64,000 nt of DNA from Vreelandella subterranea (GTDB lineage Bacteria > Pseudomonadota > Gammaproteobacteria > Pseudomonadales > Halomonadaceae). The notes beneath the pieces were generated by a model, which worked only from the letters and a program-made list of their open reading frames with translations, did not search any database and was not told the origin of the DNA. The position numbers were made by a program, and so were the translations under genes. Location: positions 62,001 through 126,000 of the forward strand of contig NZ_FOGS01000006.1 of assembly GCF_900111305.1 (NCBI RefSeq). Reading direction: 5' to 3'. Below, piece after piece: positions 9,524 to 16,657 of this stretch (its first letter is position 1; each line of letters opens with the position of its first letter).

Positions 9524-10006
9524 TTACTCGTCGCCTGCCATCTGCATCTGGCGCTGCATATAATTCTGAATACCCACCTTGTCGATCAAGCCAAGCTCGG
9601 TTTCGATGTGGTCGATATGATCTTCTTCGTCAGCAAGCAGATCGCGCAGCATGTCGCGCGTTACGTAGTCTTTGACGCTTTCGCAGTAGGTAATGGCTTC
9701 AATATAGTCGTTACGGCCATCGTGCTCGATTTTCAGGTCACACTCGAGCATTTCCTTGACGTTCTCGCCAATGTGCAGCTTGCCCAGGTCCTGCAGGTTG
9801 GGAATGCCCTCGAGGAACAGGATGCGCTCAATAAGCTTGTCGGCGTGCTGCATCTCTTCGATGGACTCATCGTATTCCCACTTGGCAAGTGCTTGCAGGC
9901 CCCAATCTTTATACATTTTGGCATGCAAAAAGTATTGATTGATGGCGACCAGCTCATTGCCAAGTGCAATATTGAGATGCTCGATTACTTTCGGATCACC
10001 TTTCAT
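9524..10006 (-). CDS. bfr: Bacterioferritin
   Basis: Haem-containing iron-storage 24-mer subunit. From the ATG at 10006 (AAAGG upstream) the protein is 160 residues. The dinuclear ferroxidase residues Glu18, Glu51 and His54, and the haem ligand Met52, fall at the same positions as in E. coli Bfr; the second half carries the matching [11 protein letters not shown]. The bfd gene lies upstream on the same strand with a hairpin in between, suggesting related but separately tunable expression. Confidence 0.95.
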   Translation of the reverse strand: MKGDPKVIEHLNIALGNELVAINQYFLHAKMYKDWGLQALAKWEYDESIEEMQHADKLIERILFLEGIPNLQDLGKLHIGENVKEMLECDLKIEHDGRNDYIEAITYCESVKDYVTRDMLRDLLADEEDHIDHIETELGLIDKVGIQNYMQRQMQMAGDE

Positions 10007-10093
10007 GACGTCACCTTTTCTCTGTAATGCTGATAGTTTAGCAGGCTCTATCAAACAGTTACGCTAATGAAGGAGTATTGGCCATAAAAGGCG

Positions 10094-10116
10094 TACTCCC
10101 AGCCTTACTGGGAGTA
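10094..10116. terminator. Hairpin between bfd and bfr
   Basis: TACTCCCAG (10094-10102) and CTGGGAGTA (10108-10116) form a perfect 9-bp stem with a 5-base loop. Read on the minus strand it is followed by CGCCTTTTA, so it may terminate bfd; the T-run is offset and weak. Confidence 0.5.
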
Positions 10117-10187
10117 TAGAGATGAGGGATAAAAATTCAAGCAAATCATATATTTGCTAAAGATAACCCTAATAATAGTGATTCGCG

Positions 10188-10394
10188 TCAAACGGCATAT
10201 GCCAGGCCAGCATTGGCTTCCAGGCGAGCCTCATGAACCGCTTCACGCGTCACCGATTTAGCAAAGCATGCGCACTTGCCGCATTGAGTGGCACAGCCGG
10301 TTGCTTCACGGACTTCCCGCCAGCTGCGCGCGCCGTCGCTCACCTGCTGGCGGATCTGATGGTCAGTTACTCCCTTGCACACACACACGTACAT
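10188..10394 (-). CDS. bfd: Bacterioferritin-associated ferredoxin
   Basis: Small [2Fe-2S] protein that reduces the Bfr core so that iron can be released. The four ligand cysteines are at residues 4, 6, 38 and 41, exactly as in E. coli Bfd, within CVCKG and QCGKC; extra cysteines at 34 and 43 are also present. At 68 residues it is normal in length. A Fur-like site lies 29-47 bases upstream, fitting induction under iron starvation. Confidence 0.93.
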   Translation of the reverse strand: MYVCVCKGVTDHQIRQQVSDGARSWREVREATGCATQCGKCACFAKSVTREAVHEARLEANAGLAYAV

Positions 10395-10422
10395 GGCTGC
10401 ACCTCATAAAGTTCATAAGGTG

Positions 10423-10441
10423 AATGTAAATGAGTCGCATA
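10423..10441 (-). promoter_or_regulatory. Candidate Fur box upstream of bfd
   Basis: On the minus strand, TATGCGACTCATTTACATT agrees with the Fur 19-mer AATGATAATCATTATCATT at 13 of 19 positions, including the central TCATT and the outer ATG/CATT. bfd is a known Fur target in related bacteria. The match is suggestive only. Confidence 0.4.
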
Positions 10442-10552
10442 CATCTTTGCAAGTAAAAATGCATGGCCTTTAGTATCGATTCGTCTTAAGTGTTATGAAG
10501 GTGCATGTAACTGATTGTCGGGAGCGACATTTTGTATTCTTGCAAAGAAAAA

Positions 10553-11026
10553 TTAATGCTTGGGCAATTTCACGGTCTGGGTGCCGGAGGCGATGTCCGG
10601 CCAGCTACGGTAATGCTTATCGAATAACACCCACCAGTAACCAATCCCCAGCGCTGCCAGAGAAAGCCAGGCAGTGAGGCAGCGCACCAGACTTTGCTTG
10701 AGGGAAATGACCTCACCATCGAGGGTTTGCACGCGCAGTCGCCACGCCTGCATGCCCAGTGTCATGCCACCACGCCGCCAGAAAAAAACAAAAAACAGCG
10801 TCGTGCTCAGCACCAGCAAAAGCCGCAGGCTCCAGATATCGACCTCCAGAGTGCCTATATCTTCTGCCTCTTGGTCTAGCACAAACCTGAAAAACGCCAA
10901 ATGGGCGACCGTCACGGCAATCCAGATGGCTGTAACCAACAAGCCATCATAGAGCATCGCCCCCAGGCGCGATGGCAATCCCGCGGGCCGGATATTGCCC
11001 GGCTGGGGAAAACGTCGCTTGGTCAT
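10553..11026 (-). CDS. RDD family membrane protein
   Basis: A 157-residue inner-membrane protein of the RDD family. The signature Arg and Asp residues appear in LPSRLGAMLYDGLLV at the first helix; a second hydrophobic segment lies near residues 68-83, GMTLGMQAWRLRV follows, and a third helix sits near 118-135. Family members have been tied to osmotic or sodium tolerance in halophiles, but the function here is not established. It sits 21 bases downstream of lptG on the same strand. Confidence 0.85.
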   Translation of the reverse strand: MTKRRFPQPGNIRPAGLPSRLGAMLYDGLLVTAIWIAVTVAHLAFFRFVLDQEAEDIGTLEVDIWSLRLLLVLSTTLFFVFFWRRGGMTLGMQAWRLRVQTLDGEVISLKQSLVRCLTAWLSLAALGIGYWWVLFDKHYRSWPDIASGTQTVKLPKH

Positions 11027-11047
11027 AGAGCTCCTTGAGATCAGGAA

Positions 11048-12112
11048 TTAACCGTTGCGCCTCAGGAAATAAACCCCCACCACTGCGCACGCCAGCGTCG
11101 GCACCAGTACCGCCCAGACGGGTGAGAACCCAAAGAGTGTCGAGGCCGGTGCCAGCAAGTCCTGAACGTATTTAAAGACCAGACCGGTGACCACGCCATA
11201 AAACACCCGGGTACCCGCCGCCACGGTACGCAGCGGACCAAACACAAACGACGCGGCAATCAACACCAGCGACCCCATGGTCAGCGGCATTAACATTTTC
11301 TGCCAGAAATACAGCAGCGGCTGGTCCGTCTGCATGCCCTGCGCTTCCAGGAAGCGCGCATAGGCCCAAAGCTCGCTGGGTGCCTGACTTTCTACCGAAC
11401 GCAACAGGCGCTCCAGTTGAAGCGGGGTGAAGTCGGTTTCCCAGCGCATGGTTTGGGATTGCTCGGACTCGGTGTGGTCATCAAAAATCCGCGTAGTGGC
11501 GACATCCTCCAACTGCCACCCGCCAGCGTCCCAGTTGGCGCGACGCGCGTGAGTCGCTTCGACGAGACGTTCCTCATCAAACCGGTAACGGGTCAGGTCG
11601 AGCACCACGTTATCCGCCCGAATCGCGCCGAAGCGGTAAACGCTGTCTCCCTCGACCTGCCAGCCGCTGCGGCTGGTCAACATGGCGCCCTCCCCCTGAA
11701 GCTGCTCGAGCCGCCACGCTTCGGCATATTGTTCGGTGCGCGGGCTGACATACTCAGCCACCATCAGCACCACGACGACGAAGACCAACACGGGCTTCAT
11801 CACGCTCCAGACAATCCGCCCCAGTGAACGGCCCGCCGCACGCATCACGGTCAGTTCGTTGCTTGACGCCATACTGCCCAAGCCGATCAGCGCGCCTATC
11901 AGTACCGCTACCGGTGCGTATTGATAAAACCGCCAGGGGGTGCGCATCAACAAATAGAACAGCGCATCCAGAGCCGAATACCCTTCCTGCACATCGCCCA
12001 GATCGTCGATGTAGGCGATGGTGATATCCAACCCGAGCAGGACGAACTGCACCACCACAATGGCTGCCAGCACATTACGGGCAATATAGCGGTCGAGGCG
12101 ATCAATGATCAT
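11048..12112 (-). CDS. lptG: LPS export ABC transporter permease LptG
   Basis: Inner-membrane permease of the LptB2FG complex that extracts lipopolysaccharide and passes it to LptC/A. From the ATG at 12112 (ATGA overlap with the lptF stop) the protein is 354 residues, with the N-terminal MIIDRLDRYIARNV, three membrane helices, a periplasmic jellyroll domain (roughly 130-265) and three C-terminal helices. An in-frame ATG at 12208 would start inside lptF and is rejected. It is the partner of lptF. Confidence 0.93.
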   Translation of the reverse strand: MIIDRLDRYIARNVLAAIVVVQFVLLGLDITIAYIDDLGDVQEGYSALDALFYLLMRTPWRFYQYAPVAVLIGALIGLGSMASSNELTVMRAAGRSLGRIVWSVMKPVLVFVVVVLMVAEYVSPRTEQYAEAWRLEQLQGEGAMLTSRSGWQVEGDSVYRFGAIRADNVVLDLTRYRFDEERLVEATHARRANWDAGGWQLEDVATTRIFDDHTESEQSQTMRWETDFTPLQLERLLRSVESQAPSELWAYARFLEAQGMQTDQPLLYFWQKMLMPLTMGSLVLIAASFVFGPLRTVAAGTRVFYGVVTGLVFKYVQDLLAPASTLFGFSPVWAVLVPTLACAVVGVYFLRRNG

Positions 12113-13191
12113 CAGCGCATCCCCTTGCGTTGTGAGTGCCAGATCAGCAAGAGCCCCAAGGCTAGAAACAGCCCATGAACGGGCCATATACCCACGGTGG
12201 TGGACCACGCCCCGCTGCCCACCGCATCCACGGCCGCCAGCAGTAAGCTCAGGTACGCAACGTATAAAAAGACCGCGGGAAGCAGCTTGGCAAAGCGCCC
12301 CTGTCGGGGGTTAACCCGCGACAGGGGCTGCGCCATGATCGCCAGAATAAAGACCATCAGCGGCAGACCGGCCCGCCACTGCCATTGGGCTTGGGCGCGA
12401 TCATTGTCATCCTGCCAGAGCGCCAGCGTGGTGGCGTACTCCAGCGAATCCAGCTCCTGTCGGTCGCGGCTCAAGCCCAACCGCAGCGTATAACGTTCGA
12501 ACGTCAAGCGTTCAGCATTGCGCTGCCCTGGCGTTACGCCGTAACGCTCGCCGTTATTGAGGACCAGAAAGCGGCTGCCGGTTTCCATGCGCGTTTCCTG
12601 ATAGCCGGACTCGGCTCTAGTGACATAGTCGTGCTCGGCGTCATCGGAAGGATTGCGCTGCTCGTGGACGAGAACATCCTGCATTTCACTTCCATCCTCA
12701 TTGAAACCGCTGATATAGGCGGTACGGCCACCGCCGAACTCCTGAAAGCGGCCGGGTGCCAGCACCGACACGTCCAATCGGCTTTCCTGTTCTTCTATGA
12801 TCGCAGCCGTTTGCAGAGCGCCTGCCGGTGTGAGCCAAAGGCTACAAATACCCACCGCTATCGCCACCGCCGAGGCAGGCAGTAACGTCACCTTGAGAAG
12901 CCGCCTGGGGCTCATGCCACAGGCCACCATCACCGTAATTTCGCTGTTCATGTACAACTGACCATAAGCCAGCAATATGCCCAAAAAGAACGAAAGCGGC
13001 AGGATAAGCTCCATGAACCCCGGAAGGTGATAGACCATCAAGCTGCCCAGAATATTGACCGGGAAATCGCCCTCCGCCGCGTCGGAAAAATAGCGGATAA
13101 AGCGGCTGCCCATGATCACCAACAGCAAAATGCCCGCTACAGCGGACATGGTGACCAGAACCTCTCGGGTTAAATAGCGAAATAAGATCAA
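12112..13191 (-). CDS. lptF: LPS export ABC transporter permease LptF
   Basis: Second permease of LptB2FG. It has the family start MILFRYLTREVL, helices near residues 12-32, 50-75 and 98-120, the coupling segment NSEITVMVACGMSP, a periplasmic domain around 130-265 and three C-terminal helices. The 359-residue length is usual. It is divergent from pepA across about 105 bases, the classical gammaproteobacterial order, so promoters of both operons must share that gap. Confidence 0.93.
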   Translation of the reverse strand: MILFRYLTREVLVTMSAVAGILLLVIMGSRFIRYFSDAAEGDFPVNILGSLMVYHLPGFMELILPLSFFLGILLAYGQLYMNSEITVMVACGMSPRRLLKVTLLPASAVAIAVGICSLWLTPAGALQTAAIIEEQESRLDVSVLAPGRFQEFGGGRTAYISGFNEDGSEMQDVLVHEQRNPSDDAEHDYVTRAESGYQETRMETGSRFLVLNNGERYGVTPGQRNAERLTFERYTLRLGLSRDRQELDSLEYATTLALWQDDNDRAQAQWQWRAGLPLMVFILAIMAQPLSRVNPRQGRFAKLLPAVFLYVAYLSLLLAAVDAVGSGAWSTTVGIWPVHGLFLALGLLLIWHSQRKGMR

Positions 13192-13296
13192 CGCGCTCTC
13201 CGGCTAGTCGTGCAGGATGTTATGCAACACCTGCCGTGCTTGGGTACACTGGGTCATTATCCTGAATACCTCGATGCTTGTCTTGTTGGAGACGTC

Positions 13297-14832
13297 ATGG
13301 AATTTTCCGTTCAAACGGCCAATCCCGCCAAAATAGAAACGGCCTGTCTGGTCGTCCCTATTTACAAGGTGCCTGACCACAAAAGTCGCGATTTATTGCC
13401 CGCCGTTGCCAAACTCGACGATGCCAGCGAGCAACTGATCGGCCAGCTTGTGGCCAATGGCGACGTTGATGCCAGCCTCGCGAACATACAGTTATTGCCG
13501 TATGCCCCAGGCCTGGGTGCCGAGCGCCTGCTGCTCGTTGGCCTTGGCGAACGCGAAAAATGCCATGAAACGGCGTACCTGAAGGCGCTGGATGCCGCCA
13601 TGACGGCGCTCCTCAAACTGCCTATTGATAACGCAAGCGTCATGCTGACCGAAGTACCGCTTGCCGATCGCGATACCGGCTGGAAAGCACGTAAGGTGCT
13701 CGAAAGCATCGAGCGCGCGAGCTACCGTTTTGATCAGTTCAAGCGCAACCCGTCGCCAGCGCCAAGCCTGACGCAGTTGAACCTGATGATCAGCAACGCC
13801 GCCGACGCCGAGGCTGCCCGACAGGGCGCCCACCAGGGTAGCGCTATCGGTCAGGGTATCAACTATACGCGTACGCTGGGCAATCTGCCGGGGAATGTGT
13901 GCACGCCTAGCTACCTGGCCGACCAGGCGGAACAGCTTGGCCGTGACTCCCAAGGCGCGTTGGACGTCGATATTCTGGACGAAGAAGCGCTTGCCGAATT
14001 GGGTGCGGGCGCCCTGCTATCGGTCGGGCGCGGCAGTCGAGAGCCAAGCCGCCTGATCGTCATGCGCTACAATGGTGCCGAGAACGCGGATGAAGCCCCC
14101 CACGTCCTGATCGGCAAGGGTATCACCTTCGATACCGGCGGCATTTCGCTCAAGGCTGGCGAAGGCATGGACGAGATGAAGTTCGACATGGGCGGTGCCG
14201 CCAGCGTATTCGGCACGGTCAAAGCACTCCTCACGATCAAGCCCAAGTTGAACCTGATATTTATCGTTGCCGCAGCCGAAAACATGCCGGACGGCGCCGC
14301 CACCAAACCCGGCGACATCATTACCACGCTCAAGGGGCTAACCGTTGAGGTGCTCAACACCGACGCAGAAGGCAGGCTGGTGCTGTGCGACGCCTTGACC
14401 TACGCCGAGCGTTTCAAACCGGCGAGCGTGGTCGATATTGCCACGCTCACCGGCGCGGCCATCATCGCGCTTGGCCACCACGCCACCGGTCTTCTGTCTA
14501 ACGACGACGACCTGGCACTGGACCTGCTCGACGCCGGCGAAGCCGCCTGGGACCGCGCCTGGCACCTGCCGCTTTGGGACGAATATCAGGAGCAGCTCGA
14601 CTCCAACTTTGCCGATCTGGCCAATATCGGCGGCCGCCCGGCGGGTACCATTACCGCCGCCTGTTTCCTGTCGCGCTTTGCCGAGCATTTTCCTTGGGCA
14701 CACCTGGATATTGCGGGTACTGCCTGGCACTCCGGCAAGCAGAAAGGCGCCACCGGACGCCCTGTGGGGCTACTGACGCAATATCTGCTGGACCGCGAAA
14801 ACGACGCCCAAGTCGAAAATGGCGACGACTAG
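13297..14832 (+). CDS. pepA: Leucyl aminopeptidase PepA
   Basis: M17 cytosolic aminopeptidase; in E. coli it is also a DNA-binding protein in Xer recombination and carAB control. The dinuclear metal site is seen in KGITFDTGGISLKAGEGM and in the signature NTDAEGRLVL (near residue 354). About 511 residues. The ATG at 13297 follows GGAG by six bases; an earlier in-frame start at 13210 lacks this and would run through the divergent promoter gap. It is followed by a strong terminator. Confidence 0.93.
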   Translation: MEFSVQTANPAKIETACLVVPIYKVPDHKSRDLLPAVAKLDDASEQLIGQLVANGDVDASLANIQLLPYAPGLGAERLLLVGLGEREKCHETAYLKALDAAMTALLKLPIDNASVMLTEVPLADRDTGWKARKVLESIERASYRFDQFKRNPSPAPSLTQLNLMISNAADAEAARQGAHQGSAIGQGINYTRTLGNLPGNVCTPSYLADQAEQLGRDSQGALDVDILDEEALAELGAGALLSVGRGSREPSRLIVMRYNGAENADEAPHVLIGKGITFDTGGISLKAGEGMDEMKFDMGGAASVFGTVKALLTIKPKLNLIFIVAAAENMPDGAATKPGDIITTLKGLTVEVLNTDAEGRLVLCDALTYAERFKPASVVDIATLTGAAIIALGHHATGLLSNDDDLALDLLDAGEAAWDRAWHLPLWDEYQEQLDSNFADLANIGGRPAGTITAACFLSRFAEHFPWAHLDIAGTAWHSGKQKGATGRPVGLLTQYLLDRENDAQVENGDD

Positions 14833-14883
14833 ACAACCAGCGGTTGCCTTTACGCGCCACAACCGTTAAACCTGAACATATCA

Positions 14884-14917
14884 AGGCGTACTGAGCTTTA
14901 CCCAGTACGCCTGTTTT
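14884..14917 (+). terminator. Rho-independent terminator after pepA
   Basis: AGGCGTACTG (14884-14893) pairs with CAGTACGCCT (14903-14912), a perfect 10-bp stem with a 9-base loop, followed by GTTTT. Confidence 0.85.
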
Positions 14918-14979
14918 AATACCCCCACTTATTACAGTAGTCGCCCTGAGAGGCGTGTTGCTAGCGGAGACTGACAGCC

Positions 14980-16092
14980 GTGCCCACTGCAAGTTTTGAT
15001 ACTCATTTTGAAGCCCTGCCGTCCAACCAACCGACGGCCGACGGGATTCGCGACAATATTCTCAACAACCCTGGCTTTGGCAAGCACTTCACCGACCATA
15101 TGGCGCACATCCGCTGGACGATCGACGCCGATTGGCACGGTCATCAGGTGCGTCCCTACGGCCCTCTGACGCTCGACCCCGCCGCCTCGGTGCTGCATTA
15201 CGGCCAGGAGATCTTTGAGGGCATCAAGGCGTACCGTCACGCCGACGGCTCTGTCTGGACGTTCCGCCCCGAGAAAAACGCCGAACGCTTTCGCCGCAGT
15301 GCGCGTCGTCTGGCGCTGCCCGAGCTTTCCGATGAGGATTTTATTGGCTCACTGAAAGCCCTGCTCGCTCAGGACCACGTCTGGGTACCCACGCCCTCAA
15401 GCGATGCCGACGAATGCAGCCTCTATCTGCGCCCGTTCATGATTGCCACGGAAGCCTTTCTGGGCGTACGACCCGCCCACGAGGTGGATTATTACGTGAT
15501 CGCCTCGCCGGCCGCCGCCTATTTCAAAGGCGGGATCGAGCCCGTGTCCATCTGGCTCTCCTCCCACTACAAGCGCGCCGCGCCAGGCGGCACCGGCTTT
15601 GCCAAGTGCGGCGGCAACTACGCGGCCTCACTGGCAGCGCAAAAGGAAGCCGCCGCCAACGGCTGCGGCCAGGTGGCGTTTTTGGACGCCGCAGAAAGCA
15701 AGTGGATCGAAGAGCTGGGCGGGATGAACCTGTTTTTCGTCTTCAAGGACGGTCGCCTGGTGACGCCGCGCCTGACCGACACCATTCTCGAAGGCGTCAC
15801 GCGCAACTCGGTACTCACCCTGGCCAAAGACGAAGGCCTGAGCCCGGAAGAACGCCCTATCAGCATCGACGAATGGCGTGAGGGCGCAGCTTCAGGCGAG
15901 ATTACCGAAGTCTTCGCCTGCGGCACGGCGGCCGTCATCACGCCGGTGGGCGAGCTGGTCAGTGAAGACGAGCGCATTCGTCTCACGGCGGGTGGCAATA
16001 ACGAAGTCGCCAAGCGCATTCGCACCAAACTGCTGGATCTCCAGTACGGCCGTAGTGAAGACAAATACGGCTGGCTCACCCAGCTGGCATAA
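14980..16092 (+). CDS. ilvE: Branched-chain amino acid aminotransferase
   Basis: Class IV PLP aminotransferase, type II BCAT form (370 residues), transferring amino groups between glutamate and the keto acids of Leu, Ile and Val. The PLP lysine is in GFAKCGGNYA (about residue 209). Other family marks are LHYGQEIFEGIKAYR and the late FACGTAAVITPVG. The start is GTG with GGAG ten bases upstream. No leucine/valine leader peptide is visible before it. Confidence 0.92.
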   Translation: MPTASFDTHFEALPSNQPTADGIRDNILNNPGFGKHFTDHMAHIRWTIDADWHGHQVRPYGPLTLDPAASVLHYGQEIFEGIKAYRHADGSVWTFRPEKNAERFRRSARRLALPELSDEDFIGSLKALLAQDHVWVPTPSSDADECSLYLRPFMIATEAFLGVRPAHEVDYYVIASPAAAYFKGGIEPVSIWLSSHYKRAAPGGTGFAKCGGNYAASLAAQKEAAANGCGQVAFLDAAESKWIEELGGMNLFFVFKDGRLVTPRLTDTILEGVTRNSVLTLAKDEGLSPEERPISIDEWREGAASGEITEVFACGTAAVITPVGELVSEDERIRLTAGGNNEVAKRIRTKLLDLQYGRSEDKYGWLTQLA

Positions 16093-16103
16093 TCCCACCT
16101 CTT

Positions 16104-16133
16104 GCGTCGCCGCGGCATTGCCTGCGGCGACGC
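16104..16133 (+). terminator. Hairpin between ilvE and holC
   Basis: GCGTCGCCGC (16104-16113) and GCGGCGACGC (16124-16133) form a perfect 10-bp stem with a 10-base loop. No T-run follows, so it may slow or stabilise the transcript rather than terminate it. Confidence 0.45.
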
Positions 16134-16163
16134 TGCCCTGAGACGCCCTGCCAGGAATCCGCC

Positions 16164-16601
16164 ATGGCGCGTATCGACTTTTATATCCTGCCGGACACAA
16201 CGCTGGATGCCCGCCTCCAGTTTGCCTGCAAGCTGGCCGAGACCATCCACCGCAAGGGCTACCGGCTGCACCTTCACTGCGAGGACAAAGCCCTGGCGGA
16301 ACAGGCCGACGAGGCCCTGTGGGGCTTTCGCGACGACGCCTACCTGCCCCACGCGCTGGAAGACAGCGACATGGCCACAAGCGTGCCGATCACGCTAGGT
16401 TGGCAACAGCTGCCTGTGCCCTCGGTAGAGACCGCCCTGCTGAACCTGCATCCGGATATTCCCGAGGGCATTGAGCGCTACACCCGCATTGCCGAGATTA
16501 TTAACCAGCACCAGCAAGTGCTGGTCGCCAAACGCGCCTGCTGGCAGCGCTATAAAGAACTCGGGCATGAGGTCGTACCGCATAAGCTGGGTAATGGCTG
16601 A
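16164..16601 (+). CDS. holC: DNA polymerase III chi subunit
   Basis: The clamp-loader accessory subunit that binds SSB. The 145-residue protein has the family N-terminus ARIDFYILP and the C-terminal CWQRYKELGHEV. AGGA seven bases before the ATG supports the start. The natural neighbours are pepA and valS; here an 11-kb defence island intervenes. The last codons differ from the displaced tail copy at 27713-27798: one missing G turns HKLG-stop into HKLGNG-stop, so the gene ends in a tail that is probably island-derived but still functional. Confidence 0.92.
   Translation: MARIDFYILPDTTLDARLQFACKLAETIHRKGYRLHLHCEDKALAEQADEALWGFRDDAYLPHALEDSDMATSVPITLGWQQLPVPSVETALLNLHPDIPEGIERYTRIAEIINQHQQVLVAKRACWQRYKELGHEVVPHKLGNG
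16512..16596 (+). repeat. Direct repeat, left copy (3' end of holC)
   Basis: 85 bp of the holC 3' end, repeated in the same orientation at 27713-27798 with two substitutions and one inserted G. Both substitutions are synonymous in the holC frame (CGC/CGA Arg; GGG/GGC Gly). The copies bracket the restriction/Kiwa genes. Confidence 0.93.
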
Positions 16602-16657
16602 GATAGTTGGTAAACAAGTACGATCAAAATCAAAATTAGGTTGAGCAAGTAACCCAT

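Noticed and set aside
9476..10027. 183-codon plus-strand frame opposite bfr
   Set aside because: It is antisense to bfr, whose iron and haem residues are all in place; the plus frame has no recognisable features.
14918..14979. Branched-chain leader peptide before ilvE
   Set aside because: Both strands were read for Leu/Ile/Val-rich short frames with a hairpin; none was found.
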